Shown in pieces: positions 15,584 to 23,739 of a DNA stretch of 64,000 nt (positions are counted from its first letter, which is position 1; every line of letters starts with the position of its first letter). Source of the DNA: CAVQNQ01 sp963714205 (GTDB taxonomy: Bacteria > Acidobacteriota > Terriglobia > Bryobacterales > Bryobacteraceae). A model generated the notes under the pieces. That model had not been told where the DNA came from and made no database searches. It was given only the letters and a program-made list of their open reading frames with translations. The translations under genes and the position numbers were made by a program. The stretch covers positions 62,001 through 126,000 of the forward strand of contig CAVQNQ010000006.1 in NCBI GenBank assembly GCA_963714205.1, read 5' to 3'.

Positions 15584-17236
15584 ATGGCAAACATGGCGCA
15601 ATTCCAGGTATTGCAACCCGAAACTACCCATACGGGCACTCCCATCCAGCCCGCTCAGACGGGTCTCCCCAAGCATACCCAATCGCTTTGCCCAGACTGC
15701 TCGCAACTCATTGACGCCACGATCTTTGAGGACGCCGGCAAGGTGGTCATGGAGAAGCGCTGCGACCTCCACGGCGAGTTTCGGGACATCATCTTCTCGG
15801 ATGTCCGGCTGTACCTCAAAATGGAACAGTGGAGCTTCGGCGACAACCGCGGCGTACAAAACCCCGTGGTCGCCAACGCGACCCGCTGCCCGGACGATTG
15901 CGGCATGTGCAATATGCACACCAGCCACACCGCCCTGGCCAACGTGGACCTCACCAATCGCTGTAATCTGACCTGCCCGGTCTGCTTTGCCAACGCCAAC
16001 GCCGCGGGCTACCTCTACGAGCCGGATTTCGAGACCGTGCGCAAGATGCTCCAGGCCCTCCGCGATGAGCGTCCGTCGCCCTGCCGCATCGTGCAGTTCT
16101 CGGGTGGCGAGCCGACCATTTACCCGCGCTTCCTGGACGTGCTGCGCCTGGCCAAGGAGATGGGCTTCTCGCATACCCAGATCGCCACCAACGGCATCAA
16201 GTTCACCAACCTGGAATTCGCCGAGCAGTGCAAGGAAGCCGGCCTGCACACGCTGTACCTGCAGTTCGACGGCGTGTGCGACGACATCTACCGGCGCACG
16301 CGCGGCGAGAGCCTGTGGGAAAAAAAGCTCCAGTGCATTGAGAACGTCAAGAAGGCCGGGCTCAAGATCGTGTACGTGCCGACTATCGTCAAGGGGCTGA
16401 ACGACCACGCCATCGGCGACATCATCCGAATCGCGCTGGAATACATCGAATGCTCCAGCGGGATCAGCTTCCAGCCGGTATCCTTCACCGGACGGATCGC
16501 CCGCCACGAGCTGGAATCCAAGCGCTTCACGCTTTCCGATTTCGCGCACGCGGTGGAGCAGCAGACCGGCATCGCCAAGGCGCTCGAAGACTGGTTCCCG
16601 CTCTCGTTCGTCACGCCGTTCTCCAAACTGCTCAGCGCCCTGCGCGGCGCCGAAACCACCACGCTGAGCTGCCATCCGCACTGCTCGCTGGGTACCTATC
16701 TGTTCGTGGACCAGAACCGCAAGGCCACGCCGGTGACGCAATTTGTAGACGTAGGACCCATGCTCCAGGAGATGGACCTGCTGGCGCGTAAGGCCGGCAA
16801 GCGCCGCGTTCAGTTCTTCACCAAGCTTTCGGCCTGGAACAACCTGCGTAAGTTCTTTCACGAGGATAAGGCGCCTCAAGGCCTGACTTTTAAGAAATTC
16901 CTGCAAACCCTGCAAGGCATGACGGACAAGAAATACGGCCGCGGGAAGAGCGAAGCCGAAGGTTTCACCTACCGCACCCTGATGGTGGCTGGCATGCACT
17001 TCATGGACTCTTACAATTACGACGTGGAACGCGTGAAGCGCTGCGTGATCCATTACGCCGCCCCAAACGGTAAGATCTATCCGTTCTGCGCTTACAATTC
17101 CGGCCCGGTCTTCCGCGAGCGCATCGAGAAGGAGTTCTCAGTGCCGTTCGAAGAGCAGGAAGCCATGCGGAACCTTACTCTCAAGGGACGCAAGAGCTGC
17201 GGCGGCTGCGTGAACGAACCGGAGCTGGTGGGGTAA
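15584..17236 (+). CDS. COG1964-type radical SAM protein, Tes/Mss-like (tetraether or membrane-spanning lipid synthase candidate)
   Basis: 550 residues. A rubredoxin-like N-terminal knuckle has C36-x2-C39 and C60-x2-H63. Next come C102, C106 and C109. The radical SAM motif is C127-x3-C131-x2-C134 in NRCNLTCPVCFANA, with the SAM-binding GGEPT at 174-178. Further pairs are C363/C367 (SCHPHCS), C487/C502 (in CVIHYAAPNGKIYPFCAYNSG-like order) and C539/C542, enough for extra Fe-S clusters. This Cys layout is that of COG1964/MJ0619, the family of archaeal tetraether synthase Tes and bacterial membrane-spanning-lipid synthase Mss. Those enzymes join alkyl chain ends by C-C bonds. Acidobacteriota are known to contain iso-diabolic acid and branched tetraethers, so that role is plausible; other family members may act differently. 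ATG 15584 is the start, with ATG 15593 as an alternative. Confidence 0.8.
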   Translation: MANMAQFQVLQPETTHTGTPIQPAQTGLPKHTQSLCPDCSQLIDATIFEDAGKVVMEKRCDLHGEFRDIIFSDVRLYLKMEQWSFGDNRGVQNPVVANATRCPDDCGMCNMHTSHTALANVDLTNRCNLTCPVCFANANAAGYLYEPDFETVRKMLQALRDERPSPCRIVQFSGGEPTIYPRFLDVLRLAKEMGFSHTQIATNGIKFTNLEFAEQCKEAGLHTLYLQFDGVCDDIYRRTRGESLWEKKLQCIENVKKAGLKIVYVPTIVKGLNDHAIGDIIRIALEYIECSSGISFQPVSFTGRIARHELESKRFTLSDFAHAVEQQTGIAKALEDWFPLSFVTPFSKLLSALRGAETTTLSCHPHCSLGTYLFVDQNRKATPVTQFVDVGPMLQEMDLLARKAGKRRVQFFTKLSAWNNLRKFFHEDKAPQGLTFKKFLQTLQGMTDKKYGRGKSEAEGFTYRTLMVAGMHFMDSYNYDVERVKRCVIHYAAPNGKIYPFCAYNSGPVFRERIEKEFSVPFEEQEAMRNLTLKGRKSCGGCVNEPELVG

Positions 17237-17245
17237 CGCAATAGG

Positions 17246-17274
17246 TCCCCGCCCCCGTTAGCCGGGGAGCGGGA
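17246..17274. terminator. Hairpin between convergent genes
   Basis: TCCCCGCCCCCG (17246-17257) pairs with CCGGGGAGCGGGA (17262-17274) as an eleven-pair stem with two single-base bulges and a short loop. It lies between the converging radical SAM and YciE-like genes. There is no U-tract, so it may be an RNA-stability or weak bidirectional termination element. Confidence 0.4.
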
Positions 17275-17283
17275 TACTGGAAC

Positions 17284-17781
17284 TTACCGGCTCTGGCGTG
17301 CCGCCAGGGGATTGAGAGTCCCCGCAATTTCGGTGAGCTTCCGGTCGGCCTCCTTCTCCTCGTTCAGCGTCTGCTGAAGCAGTTGCGCATCCTGTACATG
17401 ACCCATCTGATCGGCCCAATTGCGGACGCTGCCATAGCTGGCGATCTCATAGTGCTCGACCTTCTGGGCGCCCCCAATGATCCCGGCATCGCGAACGTCA
17501 AGGTTCTCATCATGCGACACGACATCCTTGCCTTCGTCGATGATGCCTTCCATGCCCTTGCACTTTTCGCCCTTTACGTCTTCGTTATGCATCCGAAAAA
17601 CCTGCTCCAGACGGGTCACGTGCTCGCGAGTCTGGTCCAGGTGCTGCGCTAGAGCGTTTCGCAGTTCGGATGAGTTCGCGGCGTCGATCATTTTCGGCAG
17701 CGCCTTAACGATCTGGTTCTCTGCATTGTAAAGATCGCGCAACTCCTTAATATATAAATCGTGCAGACTTTCCACTTTCAT
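17284..17781 (-). CDS. YciE/YciF-like ferritin-fold (DUF892) stress protein
   Basis: 165 residues, nearly all helical. The start MKVESLHDLYIKELRDLYNAE and the later motifs with TREHVTRLEQVF and KVEHYEIASYGSVRNWA match the YciE/YciF (DUF892) family. That family has a ferritin-like four-helix bundle with Glu/His metal ligands. Homologues are induced by osmotic or general stress; ferroxidase activity is suspected. I use the ATG at 17781 because a GGAGGG site lies about 10 bases upstream and conserved sequence begins there. It is divergent from a PRC-barrel gene, another typical stress neighbour. Confidence 0.85.
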   Translation of the reverse strand: MKVESLHDLYIKELRDLYNAENQIVKALPKMIDAANSSELRNALAQHLDQTREHVTRLEQVFRMHNEDVKGEKCKGMEGIIDEGKDVVSHDENLDVRDAGIIGGAQKVEHYEIASYGSVRNWADQMGHVQDAQLLQQTLNEEKEADRKLTEIAGTLNPLAARQSR

Positions 17782-18005
17782 GGGAGTTTCTCCCTCCTCT
17801 CCTCCAGCTTGCCAGACGGACGTTGACCCAGAGGTATCGCGGCGCACCCAAGCGTCCGGCCGGAGTAGTCGTCTGTAAGGAGAACGTCGTAACGGCTACT
17901 GTATTTTCTCTTGCACCTTGGCGGCGCCTTGTCCGGTCTTCCGGGCCGTGCCGCATCACCCATAGGCACACAAAGTGCAAAACGCTCACGGAAGGAACGC
18001 TGTCT

Positions 18006-18437
18006 ATGAAAGAAAGAATTACCGACAGAAGCGATTGGGGAACAAGGCTTCGCCGCGTACTCTCGGCAAACACGCTGGAAGGCGACCGCGTGCGCAATTC
18101 GGCGGGCGAGGATTTGGGCAAGGTGCATGAGATCATGATCGACATCCCGTCGGGCCGGGTCGCATACGTTGTGCTGTCCTTCGGAGGAGTTCTGGGCATT
18201 GGGAACAAGCTCTTCGCAGTGCCATGGCGGGCCCTCGAAGTAGATGAAGAAGAGAAGTGCTTCATCCTGGATGTTGACAAACGAACACTCGAGACCGCTC
18301 CCGGTTTCGACAAAGACAATTGGCCGGACATGGCGGACACTGCGTGGGGATCCGAAATCTTCCAGCACTACGGCGCCTCTCCGTATTGGGAGGATGAGGT
18401 TGAATCGAGGACTTTGCGCGGCGGCGGCGGATTTTAG
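18006..18437 (+). CDS. PRC-barrel domain protein
   Basis: 143 residues. Residues about 17-90 form one PRC-barrel: L-S-A-N-T-L-E-G-D-R-V then G-E-D-L-G-K-V-H-E-I-M-I-D, followed by V-A-Y-V-V-L-S-F-G and L-F-A-V-P-W. PRC-barrel proteins of this small type often accompany YciF and other envelope or desiccation stress genes; their molecular role is unclear. ATG 18006 has AAGGA about 10 bases upstream. The Gly-rich C-terminus (RGGGGF) is of unknown meaning. Confidence 0.8.
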   Translation: MKERITDRSDWGTRLRRVLSANTLEGDRVRNSAGEDLGKVHEIMIDIPSGRVAYVVLSFGGVLGIGNKLFAVPWRALEVDEEEKCFILDVDKRTLETAPGFDKDNWPDMADTAWGSEIFQHYGASPYWEDEVESRTLRGGGGF

Positions 18438-18481
18438 TCCGGTTTAGAGGGTCAGATTCCTCAGATTCCAAGGAGGCGGCA

Positions 18482-18589
18482 ATGACGATGCGACGTTTGC
18501 TCGGTGGTGCGGCGCTGGCTTTGACTGCGACCGTTTTCTATCTCAGCTTTGGGGATATCAAGCGCTACATCAAAATGACAATGATGTGA
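18482..18589 (+). CDS. 35-residue membrane protein resembling DUF6893
   Basis: A very short frame translating to MTMRRLLGGAALALTATV then FYLSFGDIKRYIKMTMM. A near-perfect Shine-Dalgarno (AAGGAGG 18470-18476) sits 5 bases before ATG 18482. There is one membrane helix (about 5-22) and a conserved-looking D-I-K-R-Y-I-K-x-x-x-M tail, which is how I remember the DUF6893 small proteins (D-I-x-R-Y-L-(R/K)-I-x-x-M). It lies 44 bp after the PRC-barrel gene and is probably in the same transcript. Function is unknown. Confidence 0.72.
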   Translation: MTMRRLLGGAALALTATVFYLSFGDIKRYIKMTMM

Positions 18590-18606
18590 GCATCAGACCA
18601 ACTCCC

Positions 18607-18641
18607 GGCTCCCTTTCGCGCCCGGCGCGCGGAGGGGAGCC
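18607..18641. terminator. Stem-loop between convergent genes
   Basis: GGCTCCC (18607-18613) pairs with GGGAGCC (18635-18641). The interior contains a second inverted repeat (CGCGC-CCG-GCGCG). It lies just after the 35-residue protein and before the 3' end of the penicillin acylase gene. There is no U-run, so factor-independent termination is uncertain. Confidence 0.45.
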
Positions 18642-18725
18642 AACTTACTTGGAAATGCGCCACTCACTCCGGCAGGTAGCCCAGGCTGTGGGTCGGTAGG
18701 GTCTCTGCTGCTGGTGCGCAGGCCA

Positions 18726-20954
18726 TCAATGCGTGCGCGGCTGGAACTCCAGCGTGCTCTTGACCTCGAGTTTATCGAACGCCATGGGAAAACCGCGGGC
18801 TTCATAATAGGCCGGCCACTGATCCCGGTAGTGAGACGAAAAGATCTCGCCCGATTGGCCGGTCACGATATTGAGAAGCGAGCGGTCCCAATCGCCCAGG
18901 TCCGCGTTCATGCGCATCGAAGGTCCGAGGGTGTGGGTGGTCTGCTTCACCGTCGTCGAGCTGCCGCTCATGGGCAGCGGGCCAATATCGAAATACGGAC
19001 CCACCAGGGGCACATGGTGAATTACCGGGTTCGTGATGGCCACAGTCCAATAGCGCCCGTAGCGCCACTTGGCGATGTCCCGGCCCTGAATGCGGGTGCC
19101 CTCTTCCACCGCATCTACCAGGGTGCCGAGGAGCATCTGGTCATAGTCGGCGAACCAGCCCGGGGGACGCTCGCGCAGCAGCCTCTCCATGGCCGCCGCC
19201 GCCATCGTGAGCGTATAGCGGCGGCTTTTGCCGGGCGCGGCGTTCTCCGCCATAGCCGTGCGCACGTGCTGGTAAACCAGGCTGATGAGGAACGGCGCGG
19301 CCAGGTCCCGATCCATCTGGCCGTTCCACGTGCGCAGCAGCGCGATGGCCGGATCCATCCCCGGATTCCCTGCCCCGCGCCGGTCATAGGCCGCCACGAC
19401 CTGTGCCGCCAGAAAATGGTTGGACGCCGAGTAAACGTCCTTCTGCACCGATAGCAGGTCCGCGGCGTGCCAGTCCTTGCGGGCTGCCAGCAGATCGCGG
19501 ATCTGGCGCGCGCGGTAGTAGGGGGCGAAATTCCCGTTCACCACGTACGGGTAATCCGCTGGAAAGGGGTTCTGATTGGCCGTGGCGATGATGCCGCCGG
19601 GCGGATCGAAGGCCGCCGGCAGCTCGCCGAAGGGGATATAGCCATCCCACTCGAACTCGCCCTTCGATCCATCCACCGGCAGGTCTCCCGCCCAGCCGCG
19701 GCGAATGGGAAGCTTGCCGGCCGCGTGATACCCGATGTGCCCGTCCACGTCCGCGTAGACGAAATTCGATCCCGGCCCGGGCCAGCGCGCTAGCGCCGTC
19801 GTGAATTCGCCCCAGTTCGCCGCGCGATCGATATCCAGCACGGGGAACTGAACCATTCCCGGTTCGGCCGCCGTCCAGCGCAGCGCCAGTTGCTGGTTCC
19901 CATCGGAGACGAATAGCGGGCCGTGCCGCGTCACCCACACCGTGAGCTCGGCCGGCGCCTGCCCTTTCACGCGGATAATCTCGTTTTCGCGGCGGGCCTG
20001 TTCCACCTGCCCGCGATACAGGTAGCGCCCCGTGCGCTCGTCGATCTGCTCGATATAGAGGTCCTGGACATCGAAACACAGGTTGGTGATGCCCCAGGCG
20101 ATGCGCCGGTTGTGTCCCACCACCACGCCGGGCGTGCCCGGCAGGGTCACCCCGGTCGCGTCCAGGCCGGGCGCCTCGAGATGCGCCATGTACCAGATGC
20201 CCGGCAGCCCGAATTCCAGGTGCATATCGTTCGAAAGCAGCGGCTTGCCCGAAGCCGTGCGGCTGCCCGCCATGGCCCACGCGTTCGACCCCGGCTGCGT
20301 TTCGCCGCCCGTGCGGATGGGGAACAGGAAATTCACCTTGCGCGCATCGCCGCCGAGCAGCATGTTGCGCTTGTTCACTTCGGCCCGCCACGTGGAGGTG
20401 AGGTCGCGAAACATGTACAGGCAGATCAGCAGCGAATCGACCTCGCTCCACGGCCGAGGCTGATAGCCCAGCAGCGTGAATTCAAGCGGCAGGCTTCCCA
20501 GGTGAGTGGCGATGAAGGCATTCACGCCGCGCGCATATGCGCCGAAAGCCGCGCGATCGGCCGCCGGAAGCGACGTGTACGCGGCTTCGGCGATGCGCCG
20601 CATGCGCATGCGGCGGGATTCGCGGTCCGATTCCAGCGCCATGGTGCCCACGATCTCGGCCAGGTCCCCGGCCGCCGCGCGCCGCAATCCATCCATCTGC
20701 CACAGCCGGTCCTGCGCCGTCACATAGCCCTGCACGAAGAGCGCGTCCTCCAGGCTGGCCGCGCGGATGTGCGGCACGCCGCGGGGATCGAACTCCACGC
20801 GAACCGGCGCCGCCACCGAACTGGCGATGGCGCCCGAGCGGAGGGGCAGGGGGCGCAGGCAGAACCACCACACCGCGGCCAGCGCGGCGGCCAGCACGAT
20901 GGCGATTGCGATGTTGAGGAGCTTGAGAAGGCGGGAGGAGCTAGTGTCGGTCAT
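18726..20954 (-). CDS. Penicillin acylase family N-terminal-nucleophile hydrolase
   Basis: 742 residues. An N-terminal membrane helix (about 10-32) is followed by the A-chain region with GVPHIRA and VTAQDRLWQMD. The processing site lies at PGSNAWA; cleavage before the Ser would expose the N-terminal nucleophile of the B chain. The later G-K-P-L-L-S-N-D-M-H-L and G-x-x-N-R-R-I-A-W-G-I-T-N motifs are typical. Relatives hydrolyse amides such as beta-lactam side chains or acyl-homoserine lactones; the natural substrate here is unknown. ATG 20954 is preferred; GTG 20993 would add 13 residues. It stands alone on the minus strand. Confidence 0.85.
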   Translation of the reverse strand: MTDTSSSRLLKLLNIAIAIVLAAALAAVWWFCLRPLPLRSGAIASSVAAPVRVEFDPRGVPHIRAASLEDALFVQGYVTAQDRLWQMDGLRRAAAGDLAEIVGTMALESDRESRRMRMRRIAEAAYTSLPAADRAAFGAYARGVNAFIATHLGSLPLEFTLLGYQPRPWSEVDSLLICLYMFRDLTSTWRAEVNKRNMLLGGDARKVNFLFPIRTGGETQPGSNAWAMAGSRTASGKPLLSNDMHLEFGLPGIWYMAHLEAPGLDATGVTLPGTPGVVVGHNRRIAWGITNLCFDVQDLYIEQIDERTGRYLYRGQVEQARRENEIIRVKGQAPAELTVWVTRHGPLFVSDGNQQLALRWTAAEPGMVQFPVLDIDRAANWGEFTTALARWPGPGSNFVYADVDGHIGYHAAGKLPIRRGWAGDLPVDGSKGEFEWDGYIPFGELPAAFDPPGGIIATANQNPFPADYPYVVNGNFAPYYRARQIRDLLAARKDWHAADLLSVQKDVYSASNHFLAAQVVAAYDRRGAGNPGMDPAIALLRTWNGQMDRDLAAPFLISLVYQHVRTAMAENAAPGKSRRYTLTMAAAAMERLLRERPPGWFADYDQMLLGTLVDAVEEGTRIQGRDIAKWRYGRYWTVAITNPVIHHVPLVGPYFDIGPLPMSGSSTTVKQTTHTLGPSMRMNADLGDWDRSLLNIVTGQSGEIFSSHYRDQWPAYYEARGFPMAFDKLEVKSTLEFQPRTH

Positions 20955-21145
20955 CGGGGGCGGTACATTCAATGATAACGTGCGGCAGAGCACGGGTTAG
21001 GCGCGAAGCGGGCGGGTCCCCCGGCCGAATGGTCGGCGCAGGCGCTCAGGCGCCGGCGGCGGGCGGGGAGCCATCGAGCGGGGTCTTCCGCACGATTCGG
21101 GCGATCAAGAGCGGGCTGGGAAAGGCCGGTTCAGCGAGTGTCGAA

Positions 21146-21151
21146 TATAAT
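21146..21151 (+). promoter_or_regulatory. Candidate -10 box for the DUF4331 gene
   Basis: A perfect TATAAT lies 26 bases upstream of ATG 21172, in the 217-bp divergent gap. I see no good -35 at the matching distance, so it may depend on an activator or be fortuitous. Confidence 0.3.
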
Positions 21152-21171
21152 TAACGACCAGGAGAGGAACA

Positions 21172-22194
21172 ATGTCAAACCATTTCACTGGGCTCAGTCT
21201 CGGGCCGCCGCTGGGCGATCAACGGCTCGACCTCTGCGATCTGTATGCATTCCAGTCGCCCGCTGACAAGAATAGAACCGTGATCATCCTCAATGCGAAT
21301 CCGAATGCGGACGCACTCCATCCCGACGCAATCTATCGCCTCAACATCGATAACGATGGCGATTACCTGACGGACATCGCTTTCAGCTATGTGTTCTCGA
21401 AGCCGCAGAACGGCAGGCAGACCGTGAACGTATTCATGGCGAAGGGGGCGGAGTCGCGCTCACCGGAAGCCGTCGGGAAGAAGATCATCTCGGACGGTGA
21501 GGTCTCGTTCGGATCCGATCCCTACATGATGAACGCGGGCAGTATCGAGTTTTTTGCCGGCAGCCGCAGCGACGCTTTCTTCTTCGATTTCGACGGAATC
21601 AAGAACCTCTTCGATACGCGCGGCAAGCGAAACTTCACCGAGCCTCATCTCGGCGGCAAGTCTCCATGGACCGGCGTGGATTCGAATGCGGAAGCGAACG
21701 TGTTTTCGACTGTGATCGAGCTGCCGACGAACGAACTCAATCCCACGCCCGAGATCCACATCTGGGGGCGATGCAGTGTAAGACGAGACGGCAAGCTTGT
21801 TCACGTCGATCGCGCGGGCCATCCGAGCGTTAGCAGCTTCTTTAACACCGATGACACCAAGGAGGAATACAACGCCAGCGAGCCGGTCGACGACCGCAAG
21901 CGATGGCTCGACCAGTTCGTGCATCTGATGGGGCATACGGGCAATTACACGCGCGAGGAAGCGATTGCCGCGATCGACAACGAGCGCACACTTCCCGACG
22001 TGCTCAGTTTCGATCCGTCCAAGCCCGCGAAGTATCCCAACGGGCGCGTCTTCACTGATGACGTGATCAATTACCGCCTCGCCTTCCTGACGAAAAACCA
22101 GTGTCCGCCCACGGGCCTCAGGCCCCACGCCGACATTCTGGGGCAGTTTCCGTACATCGGCACGCCGCATTCGAAAAAGTTAGCGGCTGGATGA
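21172..22194 (+). CDS. DUF4331 family protein
   Basis: 340 residues. It begins with the typical DUF4331 order: D-L-C-D-L-Y-A-F-Q-S-P, then V-I-I-L-N-A-N-P-N-A, then Y-R-L-N-I-D-N-D-G-D-Y. Later come FFAGSRSDAFFFDFDG and P-N-G-R-x-F-T-D-D-V-I-N-Y. No catalytic motif is known for this family. No signal peptide is visible, unlike many secreted homologues, so it may be cytoplasmic. ATG 21172 is supported by AGGAGAGG just upstream. The base use seems slightly less GC-rich than neighbours, but I have not measured it. Confidence 0.82.
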   Translation: MSNHFTGLSLGPPLGDQRLDLCDLYAFQSPADKNRTVIILNANPNADALHPDAIYRLNIDNDGDYLTDIAFSYVFSKPQNGRQTVNVFMAKGAESRSPEAVGKKIISDGEVSFGSDPYMMNAGSIEFFAGSRSDAFFFDFDGIKNLFDTRGKRNFTEPHLGGKSPWTGVDSNAEANVFSTVIELPTNELNPTPEIHIWGRCSVRRDGKLVHVDRAGHPSVSSFFNTDDTKEEYNASEPVDDRKRWLDQFVHLMGHTGNYTREEAIAAIDNERTLPDVLSFDPSKPAKYPNGRVFTDDVINYRLAFLTKNQCPPTGLRPHADILGQFPYIGTPHSKKLAAG

Positions 22195-22374
22195 TGAGTC
22201 CGGTTGTGGGGCCTTGTTCGGCCTTTCGCGGCAGAGGAATGCCCGCCCGCAGAACCCGCAAAGAAGGGCGCGTCCTCGGGATACGGCGAAGAGCGCGCCC
22301 AGTTACCTAACGGAGTGAGTTACCGGTAAGACGCCGTCCCCCCCCGCTCGTTCGGAAAATCCCGCTAGAATTGT

Positions 22375-23730
22375 TTGAATCACGTGAACGATGCACCCAT
22401 TCGCATTCTGATGCTGATGGCCCTCATCGGCATCAATGCGTTCTTCGCCGCAGCCGAGGTGTCGCTGGTTTCGGTGCGGCAGTCGCGCCTCCGTCAACTG
22501 GCCGCCGAGGGCCAGGCGGGCGCGCAGGCCGCCCTCAGCCTGCTGGCAGATCCCGGCCGCCTGCTCTCGGTTACGCAGGTCGGTGTCACGGTGGCCAGCC
22601 TAGGGCTCGGCTGGGCGGGCGAGGATACCATGTACCGGATTCTTCGCGGCCTGCTCGACCCGGTTACCGCCGCGCTCCCCGAGAGGTTTCTGCATGGCTT
22701 CAGCCTGGCGCTCTCCTTCCTGATCATCAGCTACTTCCACGTGGTGCTGGGCGAGGTGGTGCCCAAGAACATCGCCATCGCCACGGCGGACCGGCTGGCT
22801 GTGCTGGTGGCCCCCGCGCTGCTGGCCTTCCAGCGTCTCTCGACGCCCTTTGTGGTGGTTCTCGAGCGCTCCGCGCGGGCCCTCACGCGCGGGCTTCGGC
22901 TGAAGAGCGCCGGATATTCCGGCGGACACTCCGCCGAGGAGCTCAAGCTGATCGTCAGCTCCAGCCGCGGCCTCGGCTACCTGCCGGAAGCGCAAGAGGA
23001 TATGATCCACCGCGTACTGGATCTGGACGCCATAGCCGTCCGCGAAGTGATGGTGCCGCGCAACGATATCGTCTACATCCCGGCGGATGCCACTCTCGAT
23101 GCCGTGCTGCACACCATGACCGAGGCGCGCCATGCGCGGTTCCCGGTCTATCAAGGCTCGCCCGCGAAGATCATCGGTATTCTGCATTACAAGGACATGC
23201 TGCCCGTCTGGGAGCAGCGTCGCCAGGCCCTGCGCGGCCGCGCCGCCAGCCCTCCCTTCCGCGTGGACCGGCTCATCCGGCCGCACCTGGTGGTGCCGGA
23301 AACCAAGCCGCTCTCGCAGATGCTGGAAGAATTCCGGCGGGGCCATTCGCACATGGCCATGGTGGTCGATGAATTCGGCACCATCGTGGGGCTGCTTACC
23401 GTGGAGGACGTCCTGGAGCAGTTGGTGGGGCGCATCGAAGACGAGCACGACGAGAAGATCGCCGCCCTACCGCCCTCCGACGTGATCGAGCTGGACGGCG
23501 CCACGCGCATACTGGACCTCGAAAGCGAATACGGCATCCCGGTTCCCATCGACGGCGGCTTCGAGACCCTGGCCGGTTTTCTGCTCTTCCGGCTGGGCGA
23601 GATTCCCCGTGCCGGGCAATCCGTGGAGTTCGGTGGCCGCCGCTATACCGTCCTGGAAATGGAGCGTAATCGCATCGCGCGCGTGCGCATCGAGCCGCTG
23701 CGCAAGCCGCCCGTTCCCGCGCCGGGGTAG
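22375..23730 (+). CDS. CNNM/CorC-family (hemolysin-like) membrane protein with CBS domains
   Basis: 451 residues. Residues 10-190 are the DUF21/CNNM membrane domain (GINAFFAAAEVSLVSVRQSRL and YFHVVLGEVVPKNIAI). Two CBS repeats follow at about 215-345 (VREVMVPRNDIVYI and MAMVVDEFGTIVGLLTVED), and a CorC_HlyC domain closes the protein (about 360-440). Family members are implicated in Mg2+/Co2+ efflux or tolerance, and the old haemolysin name is misleading. The start is unsure: TTG 22375 or GTG 22384, neither with a good Shine-Dalgarno. It is followed after 9 bp by an AI-2E family gene. Confidence 0.88.
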   Translation: MNHVNDAPIRILMLMALIGINAFFAAAEVSLVSVRQSRLRQLAAEGQAGAQAALSLLADPGRLLSVTQVGVTVASLGLGWAGEDTMYRILRGLLDPVTAALPERFLHGFSLALSFLIISYFHVVLGEVVPKNIAIATADRLAVLVAPALLAFQRLSTPFVVVLERSARALTRGLRLKSAGYSGGHSAEELKLIVSSSRGLGYLPEAQEDMIHRVLDLDAIAVREVMVPRNDIVYIPADATLDAVLHTMTEARHARFPVYQGSPAKIIGILHYKDMLPVWEQRRQALRGRAASPPFRVDRLIRPHLVVPETKPLSQMLEEFRRGHSHMAMVVDEFGTIVGLLTVEDVLEQLVGRIEDEHDEKIAALPPSDVIELDGATRILDLESEYGIPVPIDGGFETLAGFLLFRLGEIPRAGQSVEFGGRRYTVLEMERNRIARVRIEPLRKPPVPAPG

Positions 23731-23739
23731 AATTGCTGC

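Noticed and set aside
17823..18005. 61-residue N-terminal extension of the PRC-barrel protein
   Set aside because: The extension is basic, shadow-like sequence, whereas conserved sequence and a Shine-Dalgarno site support ATG 18006.
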